Notes: a model not told the origin generated them from the letters alone. A stretch of 64,000 nucleotides of DNA from Cyprinodon diabolis (GCA_030533445.1 CM060064.1:47193787-47257786); one strand, 5' to 3'. Shown: positions 45,001 through 56,108, counted from the first letter of the stretch. Numbers and translations: made by a program.

Positions 45001-48000
45001 CTCTGGACTTCAGAGCATCCCCTACAAAGTCTGAAGTTATTCTTATTTTGAACAATATTGACCCGAAGAATCGATCATTTTCACCCACCAGCTCTGCTTA
45101 TCCCTAAATAAAAAAAATTCTGGAAGATCCAAACAGCTTTTCCAAAACTTTTATTGTCTCTATCTTGGACCAAATTTTAGTTTTCTTCTCCAAATGTTTT
45201 CCTTCTGGTAAATGATCCAAATAAGTTAAATAATATAAAACTGAGGAATTTCTTTTCTAAACAAGATATTTTTTTAGAATTATATATAAAAAAATTATAA
45301 AATGAGATTCCATACTTAGTTTAGTTCAGTTTATCTCAGTTTAGTTTAGCTTAGCTTAGTTTAGCTTTGTTTAGCTATTTTATTATGCACTGTGGGGTTT
45401 AGAGGACTGCAATTTCATCTGTGTTGTATGTTTATCATGTAGCACATTTGACATTAAAGTTGAGTTGAGCTTAGCTTAGTTTAGTTTAGCTTATCTTAGC
45501 TTAGCTTAGCTTAGTTCATCCAGGGAACAGTAGGTCAGCTCAGTTTACGAAAACGTATCTTAGCACCTGCCTCTTATTTTTTATTAACCTCCTTTAACTT
45601 AGTTTGGAAAATATCAAAAAAAAAGTCCCTTCTAATGTCTTTATTTTGGTTTTGTATATTTTGCTTAGTTTAGCAGCTATTAGGGAAAATGGTTGTTGTT
45701 AAATAAAGCTGTTTAGCCTAATTTAACCTGATTTAGCCATTTTAGCTGAAGTTATTTGAACGTATTTTATTCTACTCTAACATACCTAATTTAGCTTAGT
45801 TTAGCTTAGCTTAGTTTAGCTTATCTTAGCTTAGCTTAGTTTAGTTCATCCAGGGAACAGTAGGTCAGCTCAGTTTACGAAAACTTAGCTTAGCACCTGC
45901 CTCTTATTTTTTATTAAACTCCTTTAACTTAGTTTGGAAAATATAAAAAAAAAGTCCCTTCTAATGTCTTTATTTTGCTGTTGTATATTTTGCTTAGTTT
46001 AGCAGCTATTAGGAAAAATGGTTGTTGTTAAATAAAGCTGTTTAGCCTAATTTAACCTGATTTAGCCATTTTAGCTGAAGTTATTTGAACTTATTTTATT
46101 CTACTCTGACATACCTAATTTAGCTTAGTTTAGCTTAGCTTAGTTTAGCTTAGCTTGGTTTAGTTTAGCTTAGCTTAGTTTAGCTTATCTTAGCTTAGCT
46201 TAGTTCATCCAGGGAACAGTAGGTCAGCTCAGTTTACGAAAACTTATCTTAGCACCTGCCTCTTATTTTTTATTAACCTCCTTTAACTTAGTTTGGAAAA
46301 TATATTTAAAAAAAAGTCCATTCTAATGTCTTTATTTTGCTGTTGTATAATTTGCTTAGTTTAACAGCTATTAGGAAAAATGGTTGTTGTTAAATAAAGC
46401 TGTTTAGCCTAATTTAACCTGATTTAGCCATTTTAGCTGAAGTTATTTGAACTTATTTTATTCTACTCTGACATACCTAATTTAGCTTAGCTTAGTTTAG
46501 CTTAGCTTAGTTTGGTTTAGCTTAGCTTAGTTTAGCTTATCTTAGCTTAGCTTAGCTTAGTTCATCCAGGGAACAGTAGGTCAGCTCAGTTTACAAAAAC
46601 TTATCTTAGCACCTGCCTCTTACTTTTTATTAACCTCCTTTAACTTAGTTTGGAAAAAAAAAATAGTCCCTTCTAATGTCTTTATTTCGGTGTTGTATAC
46701 GTTGTTTAGCTTAGCAGCTATTAGGAAAAAGGGGTGTTGTTAAATAAAGCTATTTAGCCTAATTTAACCTGATTTAGCCATTTTAGCTGAAGTTATTTGA
46801 ACTTATTTTATTCTACTCTGACATACCTAATTTAGCTTATCTTAGTTTAGTTTAGCTTAGCTTAGTTTGGTCTAGCTTAGTAAAGCTTAGCTAAGCAGCA
46901 TGTATCTCAGCTAAATTTAGCTTAGCTCATCAAGGGAGCCCAGATTAGGTCAGCTTGCTTTAATTAAATTGACCTTAGCCTTATTATTTTCAACTTGCAT
47001 CAAATCCCACCTGTTTATTTCCCCCCCAACTTAATTCAACTTAATTTCTAAAAAGAAACAAAGAGATGAAATCTTCAATTTGCTAAGTTTTAATACATTT
47101 TTTCTGTCTCAACTTGTTTAGATGAACAGCCCTTAGGAAATGCTGGAGGGCTGTGACAGAAATCAGTTTATCTTAATTTAGCTATTGTAGCTAAAATTAA
47201 CCTTATTCTATTTGTTTTTCATTTTGTGCCTAATCTATCTTAGCTCTCCTAAGTGTTGATTGAAAACCGTTATTATACCTTTATTTTTACAGGCAAGTCA
47301 TTAAGAACCAGTTCTTATTTCCAGTGGTGGCCTGACAAGTGGAATAACCAAGATGGAATGAAGCAGAATGATGAAAAAGGGGTCCCTATGTCCTCCAGCA
47401 GTCTAAGCCTATAGCAGCAGAACTATAGAGATAGCTCAGGATAACCTGAGCCACTCTAACTAGAAGCTTTATCACAAAGGAAAGTTTTAAGCCTAGCCTT
47501 AAAAGTAGACAGGGTGTCTGCCTCACAGACTAAAACTGGTAGTTGTTCCACAGGAAAGCAGCTGTGTTTTTTTTTTGGAATAAGTAATTGTAGATGAAGT
47601 GAGGAGTGGGTGTTGTAAGTGACAGGCTTTGGCTGCAGCAGGTGACCTTAATAAGGAGGTGAGCAGTAGAGACTGCCTTTTTTTTGGGAATCCCACGGGT
47701 CACTGGATTCCCGTGGGATGGGAGTCAGTATTAGTAACGATCACGTGATTGGGACGGTACAGGATTAAACATTAACAGGAGCAGACGGGAGCAGGAGCAA
47801 ACCAATAGTAACTTCCGCTCTGAGTTTTTCACCCGCGCTCAAAAACAACAAGAATGGGAGTGGTGCAGGAGCGGGAGTCATTCTGAATTGGAGCGGGATG
47901 GGAGTGGGAGTAATTTCACCAGGAGTGGGACGGGACAGGATTTAGATTTCTACTCTGGCCCGGGATCGGGACGGGACACAATTTTTTTCTGTGGGAGTGG

Positions 48001-51000
48001 GACGGGACAGGAGTGAAAATCCACTCCCGTGTCAGTCTCTAGTGAGCAGTTGGGAAGGGTCTCTTAAATGAAGATGAACAAGAGAGAGTTGTGTGTCGAT
48101 TGTGAAGGGAGGGCCAGTTGACAGATGAACACAGAGCGCAGTGGTGCGTATTGAAAGGAGCATTTATGGCAAACCTGATGGCGGAATGGTAAAGACTGTC
48201 AACTTTTGATTGAGTGGATTTGCAAGCAACCCTATATAGTGTCTCCATAGTCTAGAGTTAGAGTTAGTTTCCCAGAAATGGTGAAGGAAGTAGGGTTTCT
48301 GTAAAGCAAACTAAGCTTAGCCTTGACTTTAGATTGTAGCTTTGAAATGTGCATGGAGAAGAAAAGTGACGTTTCCAACCAGATACCCAAGTATTTATAT
48401 GCATTGACTTGTTCTAAAAAAATAAAAAAAAACCTTGCAGATGGAGATGTTAAGGGCAGGAGGAGACGTAGTATCCTTACGCTAAAAGCACATGACTCCT
48501 CTGACAGCACAGCTGAGAGAAATATCAGCTGTGCTGCTGCCATCAACACCTTTGTTTCTAGATGTTGGAGCTTGGCCTGTTTTCCAGTGTAGTCCCGTTT
48601 CTCTGACTGTGACTAACTGGATGTGCTCTCTTCATCCTCTGACATGGGAGCTGGCTCGGAGCTCGTCTGCCTGGCTGTGTGTTTCCTGGACGGGGCCGCC
48701 TGTGGAGCTGGTTGACAGTTGCCTTTTGTATCTATGCTTCTTTTTCTATGTCTGCTTCTGTCTCCTTGAACCCCAGTGGGCCTCAGCAGATGGCCGGTCA
48801 CACTGAGCCTGGTTCTGCTGGAGGTTTCTTCCTGTTCAAAGGGAGTTTTTCCTCTCCACTGTCGCTACAAGCATGCTTAGTGTGAGGGATTGCTGAAGAG
48901 TCAATGAGTCGATGCAATCAGCTGGTTTTCCTTAGATAGAAAACTTTGAATCAATCTGACTGGATGATCTGGTGAACTGTAAGTGAGGTGACGTGTTGTG
49001 AATTGGCGCTATAGAAATAAACTGAATAGAATAGATTTGAAGGCCTGCAGGGGGCGATCTTTTCCCCTTATTTCATCATACATAAATGTTTGCTTTCTGA
49101 GTATTTTTCTCCTTTTTTCCCCACAGTTTTCCAACAGAGTGTCTCTGACGGCGAAACTCATTGCTGTGTTTTCAAGGTGAGTAGAACCAGCAGTAGTCGA
49201 TCTACCTGGAAACCACCTGGAGTCTCCTGGAGGCTGATCCATCTCTCCTGTTTTCTCTTCAGCCTGGTTCCTGCGCTGCTGATGGTTCCTGTCTTCATCA
49301 AAGGGAACGCGGGCCACTGTCAGACCAACTTCAGCGAGCCCTACAGGTGAGCGCACGCCTGAATAGAGGCGTTCTGACTGTAAGCGTTTCTGTGAGGTCT
49401 CCTCGGACCCTGACGGCGTCCGGTTCTGACACCAGGTGTCTGCTGATGCACACCGGAGCTCTGTTTCTGCGCCCGGGTCACCAGCAGCTGAGCACTACCT
49501 GCAGCATTCTGCACCGCTACCAGATCGTAGTCTTCCTCAGCACCTTCCTCTTCACTCTGCTGGGCATTACGGTGAGTTCAGGAGGTTTGGATCAGTTTCA
49601 GGTGTAACCTGACCCCGACCCGATCGGCCCGTGTTTGATAAAACGGACCAACTTCATTCAGATTCTTTGCAAACTACAAACAATCCTCTCCCCCAGATCC
49701 TGGTGGTCAAAGCTCGATGCATCCAGAGGCGCTCTGTGACTGCAAACGGTTACCTAGGCAACGAGCAGCGAGCCTTGTTCCGGGTGATGGACCTGCGGAT
49801 GCTGCTGTACCCTCTGGTCTTCGTCTTCTGCTGGGGACCAGGTGCGTTTCTGTCAGATCAGGCGGCGGCTCGGTTGCAGGGTCTGTCTGACGCCGTGTCT
49901 GTTTGTTTCTGGGCTTTTTCAGCCGTTACTCTGGCCTTCCTTCGGGTGGCGAAGCCGTCATCGGGTCACGGCGTGCTGGGAGTCTGCCTCTACATATCCG
50001 AGGTCAGTTTGGTTCTGAGTGGAGATGCACCGATCCGGTCGTATCGGGCCGATACTTTGAGGTCTGACCTGTAGAGCAGAGGTTGCCGCTGAGGGGGGGA
50101 ATCAACAAGTTTAATCCCATGATGTGATTTTTATTTGTGTTTTTAGGAATTTTAAAGCGGAAAATCACAACTTGGTGCAATCTGAGTGTCTGGACTTACT
50201 AAACCTTACTAGATATTTTCACAGTCCAAAATCTATTTTCTTTCCATTTGTATATAGATACAGCAATATTTTAGCTTTAAGCTGTTATTATTTTGAGATG
50301 ATGATTGTTAATGTAAGGTTTTAAAGTTAACGTATATTTAACTTTTTTGTTGCGGTAATTTTTTTGGTACAAATTTAACAATACAAGTTACATTAAACGT
50401 TCATAATACTCTTCAGTGCATCTTTATAGCAGTTTTAATGCTTAAATCAAATTTTTTTTGGGGGTGGCCCAATATCAATCTCTTTCATTGGGCCCCAGTT
50501 TCCTGGCGGCGCCCCTGCTCACAAGGCGCTGCTCCAGACGCGCTGCAGGAGCTTCTGATGAACGTCAACCATAGACTTTGCATTTAAAACAGCTGCTTCT
50601 GCTGCTCAAAGCGCCTGCTGTGTGCATGGGCGGTTCTAGGCAGGGGCCAACGGGGACCAGTGCCCCTGTAGATCATGTCCTGGTCCCTGTTATGGCCCCT
50701 GTACTGAAGACATAATACTGAAATAAATTCTAATGATGATCTGCGCTGGAACAAGACATGGTTACTCATAGGTCCTTTGGATCTATTTCATACAAACTCT
50801 GTTTTTAATAATTATTTAAAAGAATAAGATGATAGCTGCGGCGGTATTGACACAGGATCCCAGTTTTCATTTGCTAAATGTAAAAAAACCTCACATTTTT
50901 ATGCTTGAATTTATCAGTTTTTCTTGAATTATAATTCAGATTTTATAGAAAACGGTAATTTTAACTTAAATTAAGTAAAAAAATATGTACAATTCCTTAA

Positions 51001-51826
51001 TTCTGAATGTATATTTACCTAATAAGACATAGCTAAGACATTTTAATTAACCTAACTTAATTAGAAATTTCACTTCATGCAGCTCTCTTAATATATTTGA
51101 ATCTTTTGCCTGCTTTTATTTCATGCTTTTCTGTTCCCCCCTGAAAACACGCTGGCCCCCTCCTGGCCCCCTGCTACATTTGGTCTAGAACCGCCTCTGG
51201 CGATGTGAATGTAGCATCAGAGATTATTCAACTGTTCCAGAAAAGTTTTCCTCAGTCTTCCAGTTCAGAAGAAACTATCCAGTTTGCTTGGATTTAAGGA
51301 GGACAGGGAATCGACAGCATCTCTACATCTGCAGAGTAGAAGGTGTCCCCGCAGAGTAGAAGGTGTCCCCGCAGAGCAGAAGGTGTCCCCGCAGAGCAGA
51401 AGGTCTCCCCGCAGAGTAGAAGGTGTCCCCGCAGAGCAGAAGGTGTCCCCGCAGAGCAGAAGGTGTCCCCGCAGAGCAGAAGGTGTCCCCGCAGAGCAGA
51501 AGGTGTCCCCGCAGAGCAGAAGGTGTCCCCGCAGAGCAGAAGGTGTCCCCGCAGAGCAGAAGGTGTCCCCGCAGAGCAGAAGGTGTCCCCGCAGAGTAGA
51601 AGGTGTCCCCGCAGAGTGACCTGGAGCTCACCTCTTCGCTCTGTCTGCTCCTCAGGCTTTCACTTCGGCCTCTCAGGGTTTCCTCAACTGCCTGGTCTAC
51701 GGTTGGACCCGCCTGCACCTCCGACGCGCCGGCTTGATGTTTTTCTCTCGAGACGTGGACACCCAGACACCCCTGCTGCGCTCCCAGCAGAGCAGGAGCT
51801 ACCACACCCCTCGCACCATCGGCTGA
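36025..51826 (+). CDS. tmem116: Transmembrane protein 116 (GPCR-like, 7 TM)
   Basis: Encodes a 359-aa multi-pass membrane protein with GPCR-like topology; its ligand and role are not settled. Coding exons: 36,025-36,093; 37,525-37,571; 40,267-40,327; 40,422-40,553; 44,876-44,980; 49,127-49,176; 49,263-49,346; 49,436-49,571; 49,697-49,841; 49,923-50,002; 51,656-51,826. Every junction is GT-AG and every phase matches. The N-terminus has the glycosylation motifs NFS and NTT. Helix-like segments include [65 protein letters not shown] and [18 protein letters not shown]. The end, NCLVYGWTR then [12 protein letters not shown], is what I recognise as TMEM116. The introns are swollen by transposons, and an L2-like copy ends about 75 bp before exon 3. 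No defect is seen in the coding parts. Confidence 0.87.
36668..36900. mobile_element. MITE with ~70-bp inverted repeats
   Basis: The left arm CAGGGGTAACCAATTAAAAA and the right arm (inverted) CAGGGATAACCAATGGAAAA stay similar for about 70 bp. CAGGG ends suggest a hAT derivative, but the expected 8-bp duplication is not visible. A left-half copy lies at 59,107-59,265. It is in tmem116 intron 1. Confidence 0.75.
37149..37415. mobile_element. MITE with CACTGC ends
   Basis: The ends CACTGCTAAAAA and ..TTTGTGCAGT match the better copy at 53,090-53,381. The paired internal segments 'tttgccaatggaa' and 'ttccattggcaaa' form a second inverted repeat. Confidence 0.65.
38085..38497 (-). repeat. Short L2-tailed element, copy 1
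   Basis: An inverted L2-like 3' UTR of about 410 bp, from 'tttatttctatagctcc' to 'cccatgtcgtaat'. It shares its 5' boundary with the copy at 42,490-42,892. A poly-C run (38,410-38,443) lies inside. It abuts the plus-strand L2-like copy that starts at 38,498. Confidence 0.75.
38498..40193 (+). pseudogene. L2-like LINE reverse transcriptase, truncated
   Basis: The remains of ORF2 of an L2-like non-LTR retrotransposon, in tmem116 intron 2. Reverse-transcriptase motifs are clear in frame 38,498-39,568: motif [18 protein letters not shown], motif [19 protein letters not shown] and motif [11 protein letters not shown]. Just after motif C an internal deletion joins it to the C-terminal region and shifts the frame, which continues at 39,405-39,863 ([30 protein letters not shown]). 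The endonuclease domain is missing at the 5' side. The 3' UTR stops at about 40,193 within 'ttggatgtgctt', so the element is also 3' truncated. It cannot mobilise itself. Confidence 0.9.
40997..41680 (-). repeat. L2-like 3' end split by a 430-bp insertion
   Basis: The tail part lies at 40,997-41,137 and the adjoining 3' UTR part at 41,566-41,680. The segment between (41,138-41,565) is absent from other copies. CATTGA occurs on both sides of it, which may be the target duplication. The inserted sequence was not identified. Confidence 0.7.
41690..41795 (-). repeat. tRNA-like SINE head
   Basis: On the minus strand, TGACTTAGTGGTTA fits an RNA polymerase III A box. GTGAGTTCGAAACCC, about 35 nt later, fits a B box. 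The spacing is tRNA-like, but the arms do not pair as in a functional tRNA. It is probably the head of a tRNA-derived SINE. Confidence 0.5.
42490..42892 (-). repeat. Short L2-tailed element, copy 2
   Basis: Nearly identical to 38,085-38,497, with the same 5' boundary ('cccatgtcgtaat' in plus-strand view) followed by unrelated flank. It lies in tmem116 intron 4. Confidence 0.8.
43315..44502. mobile_element. DNA transposon with long inverted ends, hosting another
   Basis: The left end GTTCTGTCAGATCAGCATAC and the right end (inverted) GTTCTGTCAGATGAGCATAC stay similar for over 25 bp. Further subterminal homology ('tatccctttag') follows. A related copy without the insertion lies at 60,028-60,232. 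Confidence 0.75.
43438..44367. mobile_element. Nested element with TTAG target duplication
   Basis: A 930-bp insertion with termini CCCCTTAAGCCC and (inverted) CCCCTTAAGCCC. It is flanked by TTAG at 43,434-43,437 and 44,368-44,371. The related copy at 60,028-60,232 shows the uninterrupted site 'cctttagtca'. The short reading frame at 43,751-43,957 ([19 protein letters not shown] region) shows no known domain. Confidence 0.7.
45300..46935. repeat. TTAGC-rich tandem array with ~350-bp higher-order units
   Basis: Runs of TTAGC, TTAGT and TTTAGC pentamers alternate with a conserved ~270-bp block that begins 'cagggaacagtaggtcagc' at 45,521, 45,851, 46,210 and 46,567. The period is 330, 359 and 357 bp, with a decayed fifth start near 46,930. 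It lies in tmem116 intron 5. Just before it, 45,385-45,475 looks like a LINE 3' tail ending '..acattaaagttgagttgag'. Confidence 0.9.
47350..47560 (-). repeat. L2-like LINE, ORF2 end fragment
   Basis: An inverted fragment covering the end of ORF2 and the start of the 3' UTR ('ggaaagttttaagcctagcc', 'tagacagggtgtctgcctc'). It lies in tmem116 intron 5. Confidence 0.8.
47667..48041. mobile_element. hAT-like MITE with perfect target duplication
   Basis: A 375-bp element with ends TAGAGACTG..CAGTCTCTA, flanked by GTGAGCAG at 47,659-47,666 and 48,042-48,049, a perfect 8-bp duplication. The interior is rich in 'gggagtgggacgggac' motifs. Confidence 0.9.
48050..48512 (-). pseudogene. LINE reverse transcriptase C-terminal fragment
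   Basis: The minus strand encodes [20 protein letters not shown] and then, after a frameshift, [20 protein letters not shown]. These resemble the region after the reverse-transcriptase core of a fish non-LTR element. It is broken, joined to an L2-like 3' UTR at one end and a hAT-like MITE at the other. Confidence 0.6.
48512..49035 (+). repeat. L2-like LINE 3' UTR, complete tail
   Basis: A plus-strand 3' UTR from 'gagagaaatatcagctgtgc' to the tail 'gaaataaactgaatagaata'. It ends 92 bp before tmem116 exon 6. The frames on both strands are repeat-derived. Confidence 0.85.
50625..51199. mobile_element. hAT-like element in tmem116 intron 10
   Basis: The ends CATGGGCGGTTCTAGG and (inverted) CAGAGGCGGTTCTAGA match. 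The flanks GCTGTGTG and GCGATGTG agree at 6 of 8 positions. Its left-end segment 'gggaccagtgcccctgtagatcatg' type sequence recurs inverted at 17,425-17,475. Confidence 0.55.
51331..51618. repeat. 20-bp minisatellite beside the last tmem116 exon
   Basis: About 14 copies of a 20-bp unit, AGCAGAAGGTGTCCCCGCAG, with few variants (AGTAG, GGTCTCC). It ends about 38 bp before the acceptor of the last tmem116 exon. The unit has no stop codon in any frame on either strand, which explains the long open frames at 51,284-51,903 and on the opposite strand. Confidence 0.97.
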
Positions 51827-52248
51827 GGGGAGCAGATGAAGTGAAACGGCGGGGGTGGGGGGTTGCTTTCTGCCACAGACTCCAAAGGGAGTTGGGTTTT
51901 TGACTTTCACTTTCCACTGGAGGAGAAAAACCCAGCCGTTGTTGTTCTGCACAGGACCGAGACCCCCCCCCCCCCCCCCCCCCCCCCCGATCCTGAACCG
52001 CTGAGGTGAGAAAAGAGGAAGAAGAAGAGCGGGGGGGAGTTTACCTGGAGGGGAAGAGGAACGAAAAAAAACAGGATTTGAGAAAGTTTGATTCGGTCGG
52101 AGCTCCAAAAACCTGACAGCTGCCTGGTTTCTGGTTCAGAGGCGCCTCTGGCTGCCAATCTGACAGGAAGTGACATCATCAGTCTGAGCCGAAGTACAGA
52201 GAAGATGCTGCTGTTCAGAAGGAGAACTTTTTCTGTTTGGGATGGACT

Positions 52249-52254
52249 AATAAA
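52249..52254 (+). terminator. tmem116 polyadenylation signal
   Basis: AATAAA lies about 420 nt after the stop codon. The 3' UTR contains a poly-C run at about 51,964-51,988. A second AATAAA lies at about 52,338. Confidence 0.55.
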
Positions 52255-52512
52255 AATGCCAAACTTTCGTATCTCAACTTAACCTTTAAATGAAAAAATG
52301 AAGCTAAACAAGATGTAATAGAAAACAAATCATGAAAAATAAATCCAAAATCCCGACAATAATCTGAGGCAGATCCAAAGGCGGCAGCTGGTAAATATTG
52401 ATTGATCTTTGATTATTACTGTTATCTGTGATGCTTTGTAATTAAACCATCTTAAAAATGTTTTGGAAGCGTTTTGGTTTGTGATTTTAAGAATCCAGCC
52501 TGAAAGGATGCA

Positions 52513-52540
52513 GGGGGGGGGGGGGGGGGGGGGGGGGGGG
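52513..52540. repeat. Poly-G run
   Basis: About 28 consecutive G residues downstream of tmem116, likely unstable in replication and hard to sequence exactly. Confidence 0.9.
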
Positions 52541-52899
52541 TTTACCATTAAGCAATACCAGGCAGTTGCCTAGAGCCCCGAGTTGCTGGGGGACCAATAA
52601 AACTCTTTTTACATGTATGATACAGCTAATATAACTAGTCAAACACAGCTGAGGCGCAGACTTCTGCCCTTACGCAGAAAATGTTGTTTTCACCAAGAAC
52701 ATACAAAAATCCCGTCCCACATGTCAGCACTGAGCTGGGTAAAAAGGCCTTTGCTTACTCTGCTAACTTGAAACTTAGTGAATTGGTTCCTTTGAATACT
52801 TTTAAGATGAGAATGAGATGTTTTGAGTTGGACTCCCTCACATGTCAATGTTTTAATTGAATTTTTATTGTAAGTGCATATTTGGCTTTTATGTGTGTG

Positions 52900-53010
52900 T
52901 TGTTGTACGTATGTAATGATGTGATGTAATTTTGATGCCTATCTTGGCCAGGTCTCCCTTGCAAAAGAGATTTTTAATCTCAATGGGTATTACCTGGTTA
53001 AATAAAGGAT
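52900..53010 (+). repeat. LINE 3' tail
   Basis: The segment with 'cttggccaggtctcccttg', 'gagatttttaatctcaat' and 'cctggttaaataaagg' is a common terminal sequence of fish non-LTR retrotransposons. No coding part remains. Confidence 0.55.
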
Positions 53011-53089
53011 AAAAAAAGAAGATATAAGAAGACAGAAACAAGAAAAAACACGCTATACAGCCTATAAATATGGGCAATAAATATAACTT

Positions 53090-53381
53090 CACTGCAAAAA
53101 CAATCTAAAAATGAGTAAAAAAGTCTTAAATGAAGTACATTAGCCCTTAATTTGAGCAGGAAAATAAGATGATTTGCCAATGGAATTTGTATTTTTACTC
53201 CTAAATTAAGATAATTAGATAATAGGCACTTGAAATAAGACAATATATTAATTTTTTCTTATTTTAAATGTAAATTGTCTTGTTCCATTGGCAAAGTGTT
53301 ACACTTACCTCATGAATTCAAGAACAAAATGCGCTTATTTTAAGAAAAAATTACTCATTGAGATTTAAATTTTTTGCAGTG
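53090..53381. mobile_element. MITE with CACTGCAAAAA ends
   Basis: A 292-bp element starting CACTGCAAAAA and ending TTTTTTGCAGTG. The internal pair 'tttgccaatggaa' and 'ttccattggcaaa' adds a second inverted repeat. It is the same family as 37,149-37,415. Confidence 0.8.
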
Positions 53382-55139
53382 TTTACAATCCAGCTGTTGC
53401 TCTAAGGTTGCATTTTTCAGGGGCAGATATAATTTAATCGACTTTGATGTTCGTACTTGATTGTTAAGACTATATATAGATGTTAGTTATAGATGATAAA
53501 ATGAGGATATTTGGCTTAATACAAAAATGAAGGATTTATTCATCAGAAAATATTTTATTCATAAAAGTAATGCTAAAGGTGAAGTTTGTCATAAAAGAAA
53601 GGCTGGACTTATAAAGGGAAACTCTCATGAGCTCCAAAGAGGAAAGAAAGGAGGGAGAAGAAGAGATGTTCCTGCAGTGAAAAGCAACTTTTAAACAATA
53701 GCAGGTAAATAGAGTTAGTAGCTTCTGTTTGAAGGCTTGAAAAGGTTAAAATTAGCTTAAATTATTACAAGTAAAACTTACCGTAGTCCTGCAACTGTGT
53801 AGGAGAATTTTCAATATAAGAGATCTTGTAAAAAAAAAATAAAAAAAATAATTTAATTTATTTTACAAGCAGTTACGGTTAATAATTAAATAGGTCAAAT
53901 TTAGTACTGATAGATTAATTTCAGGAGGGAAAAAACCTGTAAATTAGCGAATACATTTTCTGATATGGAAATAGCATAATTTATATAATTATTTCATTCA
54001 AGATTCTTATTTCATTTGTTATTTTTTGAATCATTGTCACACGTTAAAGATAATGTTTTAGTTTCAATACAGCGCATTTAATAACTTCTGAGAAGTCTAA
54101 GGCGATTTTATTTTCTCTAACTTAATTCTATAATAATACGGAGGATGCTTTAAGTTTAAGTGCAGTTCGCCCGGGATGCCAAGTGGCCTCAGACCGCCCC
54201 TGATTTCAATATTTTAAAGGAAAATAACCAAACCATTGTTAATATGCATCCAGTGTTGTGAATAGTTTCCAACCAAATGATTTACAGGATGTGTTTCGGA
54301 ATAAAACTATTTAATTGATACTATGACGAAAAACACTTTACTATGTAAAGTTACTATTTTCTTTTGAGGAATAGTAAATAAAAAAGCCTGCTTCAGAGCG
54401 GCTCCGTGTGACGCAGGAGGCCCGCATCAGCTGATGTCCTGATCACGCATGTGCATCCGGCTGTGGGCGTTCAGCCGCAACCAGAACAATTAAATTCCTC
54501 CCTAATTGGACCTGAAACCATCTGAAAAGCTGAAGTTCAGGACGTCACTGCAGACAAATGAAAACTGAAAACCCAAATGTTCATTCTGAACGTCACCAAG
54601 AGGAGATCAAAGGATAATCCAGAGCTGAAACCCGAATCAGAATCAAGTTCACTGCCAAGTAGGGTTGCACTTACAGGGTGTTGATGGTGCAAACAAATTA
54701 GATATATATAAAAAACACAAAATCTATAGTTATATATTGATTGATTTTATTACAGACTCAAGGTCCAATATACATTAAAAGAAACAGATACACTAAGAAT
54801 AAAAAAAAAGAAAAGTACACCAGAGAAGGAAAAAAGAACAGATGAATATTTAACTGCACTATATTTGACATTGGTCATAAGTAAAATAATTCTATTAATA
54901 AATACATTTATACATAAGCTTTCTCAAAACAGCCATAAAAGTCCTGACACTAACGGATACAAACAATTCACTGGCACTGGTCCATCTGGGCTTATTTAAC
55001 AAAAGTCATTTTGTTAATCATCATTATAAGCCACCTGGCTTTTTTAAAGTTGCACCACAAATGTGTCGTATACAGTGAAGTGCAATATGATCTGAACAAG
55101 TTCAAATTCACTTCGTCAGAACAGAATCCAAACTTCTGG
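53382..55139. other. No gene recognised
   Basis: AT-rich sequence with no exon recognised. The short stretch at 54,165-54,205 ('ccaagtggcctcagaccgcc') may be a DNA-element end. Confidence 0.4.
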
Positions 55140-55872
55140 ACAAGTAAGTAAACTTTATTTCTATAGCACTTTTCACAGACCAGGGTCAGAAAGTGCTGCA
55201 CAAATTTATAAAAAGTTTATATAAATTAAAACAACATACAGAAACAGTAAACACAGTATTAAACTAAAAAACAAGTTTAAAAAAGTGGGTCTTTAGTTGT
55301 TTCTTAAAAGTGTCTATACAAACAAGAGAACGAATGGTACAAGGTAGCTCATTCAAGGATATTTGCCTGAGCGTATATCATACGGACCTGACGGCAAATG
55401 TCCTCAGACAGACGGTCTGTCAACACATGACCAAGATATTTGACTTCATTTGAGACGTTCAATAAAATACCAGATAGTTTAAAATTTGGAAATATTATGT
55501 TTTTGTCCTCTTAAGAGCGACAGATCATAATGATACTTTTAGAAGGATTGAATTTGACGTCATGAAGCTCACCATATGCTGAACGGACATTAAGCAGCTT
55601 CTGAAGACCAGCTGAACGTTGACTAAAGATTACTAGGTCATCAGCATACATTAAATGATTTATAATTACATCTCCAACCATGCAGCCAGTTCTACACAAG
55701 TTTAGCTGCTTAGAGAGGTCATTCATATAGAAATTAAACAGTATAGGGGACAAAATGCTTCTTTGTCTGACTCCATTACTGATACAAAAGGACGCAGACA
55801 CACAGTTATCCCATTTGACCTCCATATACAATATAAAACATACTGTATACAATAGTTGAGAAAACCAGGGGA
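55140..55872 (-). pseudogene. LINE reverse transcriptase fragment
   Basis: The minus-strand frame at 55,511-55,990 encodes ISNGVRQRSILSPILFNFYM (motif B region) and INHLMYADDLVIFSQ (motif C, YADD), then HDVKFNPSKSIIM. It is a non-LTR family different from the L2-like copies here. Its apparent 3' tail at 55,140-55,260 starts 'gtaaactttatttctatagc'. Only part of the domain is left, joined to an L2-like tail at 55,880. Confidence 0.75.
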
Positions 55873-55879
55873 GAAGTTT

Positions 55880-56108
55880 GAGGAGTTTTGCTGGAGGTTT
55901 CTTCCTGTTCAAAGGGAGTTTTTCCTCTCCACTGTCGCTACAAGCATGCTTAGTGTGAGGGATTGCTGAAGAGACAATGAGTCGATGCAATCAGCTGGTT
56001 TTCTTAGATAGAAAACTTTGAATCAATCTGACTGGATGATCTGGTGAACTGGAAAGTGACCTGAGATGACAAGATGTGAATTGGAGCTATAGAAATAAAC
56101 TGAATAGA
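55880..56108 (+). repeat. L2-like LINE 3' tail
   Basis: The plus-strand final 225 bp of the L2-like 3' UTR, from 'ctggaggtttcttcctgttc' to 'gaaataaactgaatagatt'. Confidence 0.85.

Noticed and set aside
45300..46935. Interstitial telomere repeat
   Set aside because: The pentamers are TTAGC and TTAGT, not TTAGGG hexamers, and they alternate with a unique 270-bp block.
51323..52108. Long minus-strand open frame (261 aa) over the 20-bp minisatellite
   Set aside because: The repeat unit has no stop in any frame on either strand, so the frame is a by-product of the array. It runs antisense through the last tmem116 exon and has no domain.
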